This document shows, piece after piece, positions 27,071 to 37,307 of a stretch of 64,000 nt of DNA. Numbering within the stretch: the first letter of the stretch is position 1; every line of letters starts with the position of its first letter. This DNA is from Planctomycetaceae bacterium (GTDB lineage: Bacteria > Planctomycetota > Planctomycetia > Pirellulales > Pirellulaceae), in the NCBI GenBank assembly GCA_002723275.1, contig PBNZ01000035.1, forward strand, positions 20,184 through 84,183, written 5' to 3'. Both the position numbers and the translations under genes were made by a program. A model generated the notes under the pieces. It searched no databases. It had not been told where the DNA came from and saw only the letters and a program-made list of their open reading frames with translations.

Positions 27071-29905
27071 ATGGCTAACTCCGGGAACAAGCAAGCTGCT
27101 CCATCCCCACGATCGGCGTACAAACCCGCCGTGACGCCTGAGCTGCGCCGTCTGCTTGTCATCGTGCTGATCCTGGTGGCTTTGCTCGGAGCCAATTCGT
27201 TTTACCTGGTAACCGTGACGGCGATAGAGGCCTTCACGGGACAAGCGTATCAGAACTTTTTCTATCAATACATGTTCTTGGCACACTTGGTGCTGGGCTT
27301 ATTGCTGATCGCGCCTTTTCTCGTCTTCTCGATCTGTCACATGCGCAACACTTGGCGACGCAAGAATCGCCGAGCCGTCCGAATGGGTTATGGCCTGTTT
27401 GCGATGAGTCTGGTGTTGATCATCACCGGACTTTTGTTGACGCGCGCGGGCCCCCTTGAAATTCGCTCCCCCGCAGCACGGCAAGTCTTTTACTGGCTTC
27501 ACCTGGCATCACCGCTGTTCATCATATGGTTCTATTGGCTCCACCGTCTGGCAGGGCCACGCATCCAATGGCGAATTGGCGTCGGTTATCTTGCGGGCGC
27601 TGCGGCTGTCTGCCTGATCATGGTGTGGCTACACAGCTCCGATCCGCGCAGCTGGTATCAAATCGGCTCATCGGCGGGCGAAGAGTATTTCGAGCCATCG
27701 CTTGCCCGCACTCACAACGGTAAATTCATTCCGCAACAAACGTTAATGAATGACCAATATTGCAAGGAATGCCACGCCGATGCGCACGCAGACTGGGCGC
27801 ACAGTGCACACCGATTCAGCTCATTCAACAATCCCGCCTACCTTACCAGCGTGCGTGAAACACGAGAGGTCTCTCTCGCACGCGATGGAGATCCCAAGCG
27901 CGTACGTTGGTGTGCTGGCTGCCATGATCCCGTACCATTCTTTTCGGGTCAGCTGGACAATCCCCATTTCAATGATGTAACCGACCCGACGGCACACGCT
28001 GGCATCACATGTACTGTCTGTCACGCGATCACCCACATCAACAGCGTGCGGGGCAATGCGGACTTCACCATCGAAGAACCGCTGCACTATCCATTCGCCT
28101 TTAGCGAGAACCCGATGCTCCAGTGGATTAATCGGCAACTCGTCAAGGCAAAGCCCGCCTTCCACAAGAAGACCTTCCTGAAACCGTTCCATTCGGAAGC
28201 CGACTTTTGTTCGGTATGCCATAAAGTGCACCTTCCCGAGACGGTGAATGACTACAAATTTCTGCGAGGCCAGAACCACCATGATTCGTTTATGTTGAGC
28301 GGCGTCTCCGGTCATGGTGCAAGAAGTTTCTACTACCCGGAAAAAGCACAGGCGAACTGTAATGGCTGCCACATGCCGCTCCAGCCGTCCAATGACTTCG
28401 GGGCAAAGCCCTACGCCGGAGTCGATGAACCGAGCATCCACGGCCATTTATTCCTGGGCGCTAATACGGCATTACCGTTCTGGCATGGCCATACCCAGGT
28501 TCTCGAAACACACCAACGATTTCTCAAAGACTGTGTGCGAGTCGACCTCTTTGGGATTCGTGAAGAGGGACGCATTGATGGAAAGCTAACGGCACCGCTA
28601 CGGCCAACCTTGCCAGTCTTACAACCCGGCAATCGTTATTTACTGGACATTGTCATCCGCACCTTGACGTTAGGCCATCACTTTACCCAAGGCACGGCAG
28701 ACTCAAACGAAGTCTGGCTAGACGTCATCGTCCGACAGGATGGAAAGATTGTTGGTCGCAGTGGGGCACGGGATGAGCGCGGGGAAGTTGATCGCTGGAG
28801 CCACTTTGTCAACGTTTTCATGTTGGATCGAGACGGCAATCGAATCAACCGCCGAAACGCGCAGGACATCTTCGTTCCACTTTACAACCATCAGATTCCA
28901 CCCGGCGCCGCACAGACCGTGCACTATGCCCTGGACGTGCCGCCCAACAGCAACAGTCCACTTGAAATTGAGGTTAAACTTCAATACCGAAAATTCGACT
29001 ATGAATACGTAAATCTGATTGCAAAAGAGCTGACCGATACCCCACTCTCGCTGGGCAGTACGACCGCCGACCACAACGACCTGCCCATCACAACGCTGGC
29101 CGAAGATTGGATCGTTTTGCCCGTCGGCGAGGATTTTGCTTCGGATTCAAACACGGTACCAACCTCGAAGATTCCAACCTGGCAACGTTGGAATGACTAT
29201 GGCATTGGCCTGTTTCTGAAAGGCAAAGCCGAGCTTCGGCAGGCCGCTGAGGCTTTCACCGAGGTGGCTGATTTGAATCGATACGATGGCGCCCTCAACC
29301 TGGCACGCGTTTATTTTCGCGAGGGACGACTCGACGACGCGACCGCGGCCATTCAGACAGCTGCCACCCATCAAGATCCAGCTCCACCACCCTGGACGCT
29401 TGCCTGGCTCAGCGGAGTCGTGAATCGCCAGCAGGGCAGGCTGCAAGAGGCAGAGGAAAACTTCCGCAGCATCCTGGAAAAACGCACTCAAGAACAGATC
29501 GACCGAGGGTTTGATTTCAGCCGCGACTACGAAATCATCAACCTGTTAGGTCAAACCCTCTTCGAACAATCGCGAGCGATACGCGGGAAGTCTCGTGCAG
29601 CCGAGCGACAACAACTGCAACTGGAAGCCATTGAATGGTTCCAAAAGACGCTGAGCCTCGACCCCGAGAACGTCACAGCACATTACAATTTACAGTTATT
29701 GCATGCTGCCATGGATGATGACGAACAGGCCTCGCACCACCAAGAATTGCATTTGCGATACAAACCGGATGACAATGCCCGCGATCGGGCTGTCGCTGCT
29801 GCTCGAAAACGCTATCCGGCCGCCAACCACGCTGCCGAAGCCGTCGTGATTTACGACCTGAGCCGCACGGTCCCGTCGACCGATGAACAATCCCCCGAGC
29901 CCTAG
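27071..29905 (+). CDS. Transmembrane pentaheme cytochrome c with TPR repeats
   Basis: The frame opens with TTG at 26966, but the ATG at 27071 is the better start (944 residues; positions below use it). Residues about 25-190 hold about five transmembrane helices. Helix two region carries H72 and H90, and helix four carries H144 and H158, spaced 14 apart as in b-type heme proteins. Five CxxCH motifs follow at 231-235, 281-285, 314-318, 380-384 and 430-434, a c554-like multiheme arrangement. A beta-rich region and TPR repeats (about 700-920) complete the protein. This could carry electrons from membrane to envelope; b-heme binding is inference. It leads the CRTAC1 cluster, 39 bases before the next gene. 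Confidence 0.85.
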   Translation: MANSGNKQAAPSPRSAYKPAVTPELRRLLVIVLILVALLGANSFYLVTVTAIEAFTGQAYQNFFYQYMFLAHLVLGLLLIAPFLVFSICHMRNTWRRKNRRAVRMGYGLFAMSLVLIITGLLLTRAGPLEIRSPAARQVFYWLHLASPLFIIWFYWLHRLAGPRIQWRIGVGYLAGAAAVCLIMVWLHSSDPRSWYQIGSSAGEEYFEPSLARTHNGKFIPQQTLMNDQYCKECHADAHADWAHSAHRFSSFNNPAYLTSVRETREVSLARDGDPKRVRWCAGCHDPVPFFSGQLDNPHFNDVTDPTAHAGITCTVCHAITHINSVRGNADFTIEEPLHYPFAFSENPMLQWINRQLVKAKPAFHKKTFLKPFHSEADFCSVCHKVHLPETVNDYKFLRGQNHHDSFMLSGVSGHGARSFYYPEKAQANCNGCHMPLQPSNDFGAKPYAGVDEPSIHGHLFLGANTALPFWHGHTQVLETHQRFLKDCVRVDLFGIREEGRIDGKLTAPLRPTLPVLQPGNRYLLDIVIRTLTLGHHFTQGTADSNEVWLDVIVRQDGKIVGRSGARDERGEVDRWSHFVNVFMLDRDGNRINRRNAQDIFVPLYNHQIPPGAAQTVHYALDVPPNSNSPLEIEVKLQYRKFDYEYVNLIAKELTDTPLSLGSTTADHNDLPITTLAEDWIVLPVGEDFASDSNTVPTSKIPTWQRWNDYGIGLFLKGKAELRQAAEAFTEVADLNRYDGALNLARVYFREGRLDDATAAIQTAATHQDPAPPPWTLAWLSGVVNRQQGRLQEAEENFRSILEKRTQEQIDRGFDFSRDYEIINLLGQTLFEQSRAIRGKSRAAERQQLQLEAIEWFQKTLSLDPENVTAHYNLQLLHAAMDDDEQASHHQELHLRYKPDDNARDRAVAAARKRYPAANHAAEAVVIYDLSRTVPSTDEQSPEP

Positions 29906-29944
29906 GATTCCCCTCACGCTCCTCGGCCTCAAAGCGAAACTTAC

Positions 29945-31822
29945 GTGCCCAAGCCTCCTGAAATCCACCGTTCCGATAGCGAACCTGCTTCGCCCGACGA
30001 AATGCGACATGACGATGACGCGGTGATTGGCCGCGCCTTCCGGATTTCGATTATCGTCATTGTCCTGCTCGCAGTTATCGGAGGAGGGCTTGCCTGGTAT
30101 TTAACCCGCAGCGATGAGACAGTTGCCGATCAACAGGAGCAGATCATACTACCGCAAAATCGCAATGTCTCCGCAGTCACGCTACCTCACATCCCGTTCA
30201 CCGATATCACACAGAATGCGGGTCTGAATTTCACTCATGAGAATGGTGCAACCGGAGAAAAGCTCCTTCCTGAAACAATGGGAGCGGGCTGTGCCTTTCT
30301 CGACTATGACAATGACGGCGATCAGGACATCTTCCTGGTCGACTCACAGCGATGGCCTTGGGACGAGCAACCGGAAACCGAACAGCCCACGGCTCTTCTT
30401 TATGAGAACGATGGCCAGGGAAACTTCACGGACGTCACCGAAGAGAAGGGCATTGACGTGGCCGCCTATGGCATGGGCGTCGCGGCAGCTGACTATGACA
30501 ACGATGGCTTGATCGACTTATTCATTTCAGCGGTTGGCTCAAATCGACTTTTGAAAAACGAAGACGGTGTGTTCACCGATGTCACCGATCAACTAGGAGT
30601 GGCCGGAGAAGCTGATCGCTGGAGCACAAGTGCGTGCTGGTTTGACTTTGATAACGATGGTGACTTAGATCTTTTTGTCTGCAACTACGTGACCTGGTCA
30701 AGGGATATCGATCTCGCTCAAAACTTCCAGCTGACCGGAATCGGCCGTGCTTATGGTCCGCCAACGGCGTTCGAAGGAGCACAACCCTATCTCTATCGCA
30801 ATGACGGTGACGTCTTTCGCGACGTATCGACAACGAGCGGTGTCCAGCAAGTCAACGTCAACACGGGCGTTGCGCTGGCCAAGAGCCTCGGCGTCATCCC
30901 AGTGGATCTGGATGAGGATGGCTGGCTGGACCTGGTGGTCGCCAACGATACGGTTCGGAACCTCTTATTCCGCAATCAAGCGGACGGAACGTTTGAGGAA
31001 ATCGCGATCAATTCCGGAATGGCATTCGACGCTCAAGGCAAAGCGCGCGGTGCGATGGGAATCGACGTTGCTCATTTCCGCAATGACGAGTGCATTGGGA
31101 TTGCCATTGCAAACTTCGCTAATGAAATGACGGGGCTTTACGTTTGCGAAGACAGCTCTCTACTGTTCACGGACGACGCGATCCCCACCGGCCTTGGCCC
31201 TCCTACTCGAATGGACCTTTCCTTCGGCTTATGCTTTGTCGACATCGACCTGGACGGCCGCTTGGATCTCTTGGCAGCCAACGGGCATCTCGAATCCGAG
31301 ATCAACACGGTTCAATCGAGCCAGCATTACCAACAACCCACCCGACTCTTTTGGAACGCCGGTCTTGAAGGACAAACGGAATTCGTTGCGATGAATCGTG
31401 AACAGCTTGGGGATGATTTCGAAACTCCTCTGGTTGGCCGAGGCGCTTCCTATGGGGACATTGATGGTGACGGCGACCTGGACGTGCTGCTCACGCAAAA
31501 TGGAGGCCCGCCTCTTTTGCTAAGAAATGACCAGCAACTCGAACACAACTTTCTCCGGTTCAAACTAACAGGAACGCAAAGCAATCGGGATGCGATCGGA
31601 GCCAAGGTCATCGTACAGCTCAGTCCTGATCAAAAACTGACACGCATGGTGATCCCTGCAGGTAGCTATCTCTCGCAGAAGGAATTCCCGGTCACGATCG
31701 GCCTGGGAACAGAGACGAATATCGAGTCAGTGACGGTGATCTGGCCAGACGGAACAGCACAGGCAGTGAATGACTGGAACTTAAACAGTGTCACGACGGT
31801 CACTCAAGATGCCAAGCCATGA
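29945..31822 (+). CDS. CRTAC1-type FG-GAP/ASPIC protein, membrane-anchored
   Basis: The GTG start gives 625 residues with an acidic N-terminus and a single transmembrane helix (ISIIVIVLLAVIGGGLAWYL). At least six calcium-binding FG-GAP/VCBS repeats follow (DYDNDGDQDIF, DYDNDGLIDLF, DFDNDGDLDLF, DLDEDGWLDLV, DIDLDGRLDLL, DIDGDGDLDVL). The end is a UnbV/ASPIC domain (SVTVIWPDGTAQ). Such proteins form beta-propellers on the outside of the membrane. It belongs to a different subgroup from the two CRTAC1 lipoproteins downstream (it has YGPP where they have FCGP). The next gene overlaps its end. Confidence 0.9.
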   Translation: MPKPPEIHRSDSEPASPDEMRHDDDAVIGRAFRISIIVIVLLAVIGGGLAWYLTRSDETVADQQEQIILPQNRNVSAVTLPHIPFTDITQNAGLNFTHENGATGEKLLPETMGAGCAFLDYDNDGDQDIFLVDSQRWPWDEQPETEQPTALLYENDGQGNFTDVTEEKGIDVAAYGMGVAAADYDNDGLIDLFISAVGSNRLLKNEDGVFTDVTDQLGVAGEADRWSTSACWFDFDNDGDLDLFVCNYVTWSRDIDLAQNFQLTGIGRAYGPPTAFEGAQPYLYRNDGDVFRDVSTTSGVQQVNVNTGVALAKSLGVIPVDLDEDGWLDLVVANDTVRNLLFRNQADGTFEEIAINSGMAFDAQGKARGAMGIDVAHFRNDECIGIAIANFANEMTGLYVCEDSSLLFTDDAIPTGLGPPTRMDLSFGLCFVDIDLDGRLDLLAANGHLESEINTVQSSQHYQQPTRLFWNAGLEGQTEFVAMNREQLGDDFETPLVGRGASYGDIDGDGDLDVLLTQNGGPPLLLRNDQQLEHNFLRFKLTGTQSNRDAIGAKVIVQLSPDQKLTRMVIPAGSYLSQKEFPVTIGLGTETNIESVTVIWPDGTAQAVNDWNLNSVTTVTQDAKP

Positions 31823-33569
31823 AACTTCCTTCATCGCGAGAGTCGACTTCTGGCGTCGCTCCCGTTGTGCAACGATCTTGCTGCTGCTGATGATGACCGG
31901 ATGTCGGCCTACATCATCCCAACCGGATCCAACGACCTCACGGAACACTGAATCCAAACAGGAACAGTTTCGCGACGTCACTCATGAAAGCGGCATTTCC
32001 TTCACTCAGGTTGCGGGCGGAGACGACTACTTCGTGCCACGCAGCATAGGGTCCGGCGTAGCGATCTTCGATGCCAACGGCGACAACCGATTGGATCTCT
32101 ACATAATTCAAAATGCGGGCCCGGATGGGGCTGCTTCGAACCAATTTTACCTCCAGTTGCCGGATGGCTCATTCGACGATGCCACGGACGCCGCTGGACT
32201 TCGCCACAGCGGGTGGGGCATGGGCGCCATCGCAGGAGACATCAACAACGACGGCTTGATCGACCTGCTGATTACGGAATATGGCGGAATCCGGTGTTAC
32301 CTCAATCGCAGCTCAGAGAACAACGTCCGATTTGTCGACATCACCGAACAGTCAGGACTCCAAAATCCAGCTTGGGGAACCTCAGCATCCCTCTTTGATT
32401 ACGACCGAGATGGTTGGCTGGATCTGGTCGTTGTGAACTACCTGGAATACGACCCATCCAGGCGTTGCACAGATGCAAGCGGTCGACAGGACTTCTGTGG
32501 CCCGCAATCATTCCCCCCCACGGTAGCTCGACTATTTCGAAACCTTGGAAGCAACCAGGATGCTCAATTCGAAGATGTCACCATCACCGCGGGCCTGGCA
32601 ACAAGCCTCGGAGCCGGACTAGGTGTGATCTGCTCCGATTTTGATGGCAATCAATGGCCCGATATTTTCGTGGCGAATGACGGTATTGCCAATACGCTCT
32701 GGATGAATCAGGGAGATGGCACCTTTGTCGAAGAAGCCACTCAACGGGGTGTCGCGTACAACGCATTGGGCCAGGCCGAGGCAGATATGGGAATCGCCTT
32801 CGGTGACGTAAACCAGGATGGCCTCTTTGATCTCTTCGTGACTCATCGCGCCACAGAAACTCACACTTTATGGCTGCAGGGACCTCGAGGAATCTTCGCC
32901 GATCAAACGGCAACCTCGGGCATTCCGCGCACGGCCTGGAGAGGCACAGGATTTGGAACGGCCTTCGCCGATTTTGACAACGACGGGGATCTTGATCTGT
33001 CACTCGTCAATGGCCGAGTCTTGCGTACACTCGGTCCGGTCGAACATCTGGCAGACGGACTTCCCGAATTCTGGCACGCCTACGCTCAACAGGATCAACT
33101 GCTTCGCAACGATGGCCAGGGAAACTTCGACGACATTTCGACAGAGAATCCGTCCTTCAGTCAGGCAGCTGCGGTATCCCGCGGTTTGGCATGTGGCGAT
33201 CTGAACAACGACGGCTCTTTGGATTTTGTCGTGACAACGATTGCCGGCCCCACTCATGTCTTCCAAAACACCGGCTTAAATACAGGCAACTGGTTAAATG
33301 TCAGAGCCTGGGACCCTCGCTTAAAACGCGACGCATACGGAGCTCGTCTCGAACTGCGCATTGGCGACAAATTCTATCAACGTGAAATTAATCCGGGCTA
33401 CAGTTACCTATCCAGCAATGATGTGCGTGCTCATTTCGGCGTGGCAGCAGCTCAATCGTACGATGACCTGGTGGTCGTCTGGCCCGACGGTTTGCGTGAA
33501 AGCTTTGGGGCGGGCACGACCAACCAATTCCTAACCGTTCGCCGTGGCGATCAAGGCGGTTCAAATTGA
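31809..33569 (+). CDS. CRTAC1-type FG-GAP/ASPIC lipoprotein (copy 1)
   Basis: The frame opens at 31788; the ATG at 31809 overlaps the previous gene by 14 bases and gives 586 residues. A lipobox (LLLLMMTGC) predicts lipid attachment. VCBS/FG-GAP repeats such as DANGDNRLDLY, DINNDGLIDLL, DYDRDGWLDLV, DFDNDGDLDLS and DLNNDGSLDFV run through the protein, with an ASPIC end (YDDLVVVWPDG). It is paralogous to the protein at 37666-39450, with shared landmarks DYFVPRS/DYFMPRC and YDPSRRC...FCGP. Its stop overlaps a possible TTG start of the following TPR lipoprotein gene. Confidence 0.92.
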   Translation: MPSHETSFIARVDFWRRSRCATILLLLMMTGCRPTSSQPDPTTSRNTESKQEQFRDVTHESGISFTQVAGGDDYFVPRSIGSGVAIFDANGDNRLDLYIIQNAGPDGAASNQFYLQLPDGSFDDATDAAGLRHSGWGMGAIAGDINNDGLIDLLITEYGGIRCYLNRSSENNVRFVDITEQSGLQNPAWGTSASLFDYDRDGWLDLVVVNYLEYDPSRRCTDASGRQDFCGPQSFPPTVARLFRNLGSNQDAQFEDVTITAGLATSLGAGLGVICSDFDGNQWPDIFVANDGIANTLWMNQGDGTFVEEATQRGVAYNALGQAEADMGIAFGDVNQDGLFDLFVTHRATETHTLWLQGPRGIFADQTATSGIPRTAWRGTGFGTAFADFDNDGDLDLSLVNGRVLRTLGPVEHLADGLPEFWHAYAQQDQLLRNDGQGNFDDISTENPSFSQAAAVSRGLACGDLNNDGSLDFVVTTIAGPTHVFQNTGLNTGNWLNVRAWDPRLKRDAYGARLELRIGDKFYQREINPGYSYLSSNDVRAHFGVAAAQSYDDLVVVWPDGLRESFGAGTTNQFLTVRRGDQGGSN

Positions 33570-33574
33570 GTCGG

Positions 33575-34924
33575 ATGCTGAACTTTGCAAAACCCTCCAA
33601 CACACACTTCACCAGCCTGCTGGTCGGTGTCGCTGTCGTCATGTCGTTGATGGGCTGCGGAGGCGATTCCGAAAAGCCATTGCCGAGCGAAGCAACCACA
33701 ACAAACCAACCTGTTCAACTCCAGCTACCGAACCTCGTCGCCGACGAAACCGATCCAGCGGTCGCGAAGGCGATTCGAGAACGCCACCAGTTACTCGAAT
33801 CCAGCCCAACGTCTGCGGAACGTTGGGGCGAACTCGGAATGACGCTGTTGGCGCACGATTATTTTGCCACAGCGGCTTCCTGTTTCACCAAAGCAGCAGA
33901 ACTCAACCCGACCGTTGCTCGCTGGCCGTATTACGAGGCGATCGCCCTTCAGCATGATCAACCGCGACAGTCCATCAATCGACTACGACGGGCCGTCGAA
34001 CTTTTCCCAGACGAGGAACAGGCGGCCAAACTACGTTTAGCCAAAGCGTTGATTCAACACGGCGACTCGACTGAAGCTGCTGAACTGCTCCGAAAAGTCC
34101 TGGCCGCAGACTCCGAACACATCACCGCCCGGATCAACCTGGCCAAAACGGAGTTACTCCAGGATCGTCCTCAGGGTTGTCTCGACGAACTCGCTCAACT
34201 ACCGCGTGGAGATGCGACTCGGACTGAACTATTACTCTCAGCAGAGGCCCTGCGGCGCCTCGGGCAAATTGAAGAAGCGACACGAGTATCACGCGAGGCG
34301 CCATCCGCTATCGATACTCCAACGGTTGACCCGCACTTTCTCCCAGTCATCCGGCTCAAGACAGGGCTAAAGGCCGGCTTGGATACCGCGACTCAACTTT
34401 TAACAGCAGGGAGAACACAGGAGTCGATTAAACTTGCCGAACAACTGGTCATTCATTACCCGAAATCGGAATGGGCTCATATCACACTGGGCCGCGGACT
34501 CATTCGAATTCGTCGACTGGCCGACGCTGAAAGGGCTCTCAATAAGGCTTTGGAGATCAACGGCAATTCCTATGAAGCCTTGTTTCGAATGGCAGTCGCC
34601 AAACAATTGCAACAGCAGCACGAACAAGCCGCAAGTTGGTATCTCAAGACAGTTGAACGTCACCCCAATGCAGCCATCGCTCATAAAAACCTGGGCCAGT
34701 GCCTGATTGCTCTGGGCGACTTGCAAAGTGCAGAGAGTTCCTTTCAGGATTCCGTGATCGCTCAACCCAATTACATCGACGGTCATCTTGCGTTGGCAAG
34801 TCTCTATGCCAAACAACAGCGTACCAATCTCGCCCTGGCTGCCTTGAGGGATGCACAACGACTGAAACCTAACGACGCCGCCATCAAAGCAGCCATCGAG
34901 CGTTTGGAACGATCTCTCCGCTGA
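33575..34924 (+). CDS. TPR-repeat lipoprotein (copy 1)
   Basis: I prefer the ATG at 33575, five bases after the previous stop, over the overlapping TTG at 33566. The 449-residue product has a lipobox (VMSLMGC) and about eight tetratricopeptide repeats in the form ...A...G....A...L..A..L.P. It is clearly paralogous to the protein at 39461-40909 (RWGELGMTLLAHDY versus HWGELGMVFFAHDF). TPRs bind other proteins, so a scaffold for its CRTAC1 neighbour is likely. Confidence 0.9.
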   Translation: MLNFAKPSNTHFTSLLVGVAVVMSLMGCGGDSEKPLPSEATTTNQPVQLQLPNLVADETDPAVAKAIRERHQLLESSPTSAERWGELGMTLLAHDYFATAASCFTKAAELNPTVARWPYYEAIALQHDQPRQSINRLRRAVELFPDEEQAAKLRLAKALIQHGDSTEAAELLRKVLAADSEHITARINLAKTELLQDRPQGCLDELAQLPRGDATRTELLLSAEALRRLGQIEEATRVSREAPSAIDTPTVDPHFLPVIRLKTGLKAGLDTATQLLTAGRTQESIKLAEQLVIHYPKSEWAHITLGRGLIRIRRLADAERALNKALEINGNSYEALFRMAVAKQLQQQHEQAASWYLKTVERHPNAAIAHKNLGQCLIALGDLQSAESSFQDSVIAQPNYIDGHLALASLYAKQQRTNLALAALRDAQRLKPNDAAIKAAIERLERSLR

Positions 34925-35309
34925 TCATCACGGCGCTAACAGAACGCATCAACAACTTCTGATGCATCTCCCCCCTGAACGCACTCCCCCCCTCGTTGGA
35001 GTATCCAAACGGATCAAAACGGGGAAGTTCATGGTTTCTCTGCGATCGGCTGCTTGACACTTGATGTTGGCCTATTTACCGTCGTCAATAACAGAAAATC
35101 CAGAACGACTGTAACGAGGCTGCGCGCCAACTCGAATGATGGTGTTCAGCCCGTGAAGCGTCCTTGATCTGAATTTGTTTTGAAGGCGGGTGCGTCGACA
35201 TAGTCGTCATTTCGTGCCGCTTTGTCTGCTCCGTCATTGAATGGAGAACGTGTAGTACCTAGCGCATCTTGAGTGAGTCACGCAAACTTGTACAAAGAGG
35301 GATTTTACA
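34925..35309. other. Intergenic region before the lectin-like gene
   Basis: These 385 bases contain no gene that I can support. A good ribosome site (AAAGAGGG) precedes the ATG at 35310, so the promoter of a separate transcript probably lies here. A TTGACA around 35054 lacks a clear -10 partner. No hairpin terminator of the upstream operon is obvious. Confidence 0.45.
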
Positions 35310-37307
35310 ATGAAAGTATTTGGTGCTTTATTCACTGCTGTGTTTGCTGCGGCGACCTTGACGTCGGTCGCCAGCGGGCAACTCTACAAGCAGGACTTTA
35401 CAGCCGACTTTCCGACGCCAGCCGACCCCGGACTGGTAACCGTCCTGTTAGAAAGCCCTGACGGTGACGTCATTGCACCGTTCGTTGATTTTCCGGTCAT
35501 GGGTTTGACGATGTACAACGGTCGTCATCAGGTCGCTGCCCGAACAGGTGGTGCCAATGCAAACCAGGAAGTCTCGGAAATCACCAGCGTGTACGAACGG
35601 GATGGCGCCTCGACAACCGTGACCTACGGTGAAAACGACGATTGGCAAACGGGTGGAGCGAACTATGAACCCGAGTGGGGTTGGTTGCAAGACGGATTTG
35701 TCACGCTGTCAGAAGACGGCATTGGCGGCGTTCAATCGGCTCTTGCCTGGGATCAGAAGTATGACAATGCTTACGATCAGATCACGCATACGTTTGCGTT
35801 TCAGATCAGTGGCGTTGGTGATCCCAATAACGACCAGGCAGACGGTATTGGCTGGTCTTACCTGAACAGCGATGACAACGACATTACGGGCATCGTTGGT
35901 CCTGGCATTTCAGAGGAGCCTAGCTACAACGGTTCGCTCGGTGTTGGCTTTGACATTTGGAACAATGGCAGCGAAGGCGGAAACTCAATCTCCCTTCATT
36001 ACAACGGTTTGGTTCTAAAAAGTTATGCTATCGACGAAGGTGAAACGGATCCGAACACCGGTGACGACTGGGCCTTCAACTCGTTTGAGATTGACGACAT
36101 TTTCACGGCAACGATTATCCAGAAGCCTGGTACCGACGAATTGAGCGAACCCGTACTCAGCGGCGGATCGGCTTACCAATCCTGGAATCGAAGTGGTGCA
36201 GGCCCTGAGCTTGTCCAAGGTGGCGATGCTCCCAGCACGGACGGTTTCCTCCGCGTCGTTCCCGAAGCAGGCGGTAGCGCCAACGTGGTCGCCTTTGATT
36301 ACGCAGGTAGTGATCCCGACGGCGATTTCTCGACAAGCTTTGAATTCCGTGGTTTGGACGAGGCTGGAACTCGTGCTGACGGCATGGCATTCCTGCTCGT
36401 GCCGACCGAACTCTACGACGAAGAAGGCGCTGAACTAATCGAATTTGGTCCTCACGAAGAACCCAATTTGGCAGGCGCATTAGGCATTGGTTTTGATACG
36501 TTCAACAATGACAATGCCGCTCAAGATGATCCGGAAGAAATGCCCAATGTGGGCAACCACATTTCGGTCCACTTCGATGGAGAAAAGTTGCTTCAATACA
36601 ACCTCGACATTGAGGAAGAAATCGACCTCGTCACCGATGATGCAAATCTCTGGCACACCGCCGAAGCATTCATCTCGGGTGACAACCTGACGCTCATCGT
36701 GACTGATGGTGCGGATGACAGTGAACACGTCATCTTTGACGAAGAGATTGACGGTCTTGGAGAGATCGGTTCCTTCCGTCCGGCTTTCGCGGCACGTACG
36801 GGCGGTGCCTTTGATCACTATGATGTTGATAACTTCGTTCTCGGCTCGGGCGATCCTTCGGTGCCCGGCGATTACAACGCAGATGGTAGCGTCGACGTCC
36901 AAGACATCGACCTTCAGGCCATCGCAATGAACGACGCGAATCCTGATCTCGGCATTTACGACGAGAACAATGATGGCGCCGTCAACATTGCAGATCGCAA
37001 CATCTGGGTGTCAACTCACGCGAGCACCTGGATGGGCGACTCGAACTTTGATGGAGCGTTCGGCAGTAGCGACCTCGTTGTCGTTTTCACCGCCGGCAAA
37101 TACGAGGCTGACACGGCAGCCGGCTGGGCCGAAGGCGACTGGAATGGCGACCTGAAGTTCAGCAGTAGCGATCTCGTGACGGCCTTCACCGATGGCGGTT
37201 ACGAAGCCGGTCCTCGTGCCGCAGTCGCAGCTGTACCCGAACCCTCCAGCATCGTCTTGCTGATGATCGGTTCTCTGCTGATGTTGCGAGTTCGTCGTAA
37301 GTCGTAG
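35310..37307 (+). CDS. Lectin-like, dockerin-like, PEP-CTERM surface protein
   Basis: The 665-residue product has a signal peptide (ALFTAVFAAATLTSVASG). Two L-type-lectin-like beta-sandwich segments follow, about 60-270 and 290-510, each with ADG(I/M)..., a GxxFDxxNN strand and a NxISxHxNG/DG motif. Residues about 518-635 hold four EF-hand-like loops (DYNADGSVDVQD, DENNDGAVNIAD, DSNFDGAFGSSD, DWNGDLKFSSSD). The end is a PEP-CTERM tail (PEPSSIVLLMIGSLLMLRVRR), which directs sorting to the cell envelope. A strong terminator follows. It lies between two paralogous CRTAC1/TPR pairs. Confidence 0.88.
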   Translation: MKVFGALFTAVFAAATLTSVASGQLYKQDFTADFPTPADPGLVTVLLESPDGDVIAPFVDFPVMGLTMYNGRHQVAARTGGANANQEVSEITSVYERDGASTTVTYGENDDWQTGGANYEPEWGWLQDGFVTLSEDGIGGVQSALAWDQKYDNAYDQITHTFAFQISGVGDPNNDQADGIGWSYLNSDDNDITGIVGPGISEEPSYNGSLGVGFDIWNNGSEGGNSISLHYNGLVLKSYAIDEGETDPNTGDDWAFNSFEIDDIFTATIIQKPGTDELSEPVLSGGSAYQSWNRSGAGPELVQGGDAPSTDGFLRVVPEAGGSANVVAFDYAGSDPDGDFSTSFEFRGLDEAGTRADGMAFLLVPTELYDEEGAELIEFGPHEEPNLAGALGIGFDTFNNDNAAQDDPEEMPNVGNHISVHFDGEKLLQYNLDIEEEIDLVTDDANLWHTAEAFISGDNLTLIVTDGADDSEHVIFDEEIDGLGEIGSFRPAFAARTGGAFDHYDVDNFVLGSGDPSVPGDYNADGSVDVQDIDLQAIAMNDANPDLGIYDENNDGAVNIADRNIWVSTHASTWMGDSNFDGAFGSSDLVVVFTAGKYEADTAAGWAEGDWNGDLKFSSSDLVTAFTDGGYEAGPRAAVAAVPEPSSIVLLMIGSLLMLRVRRKS

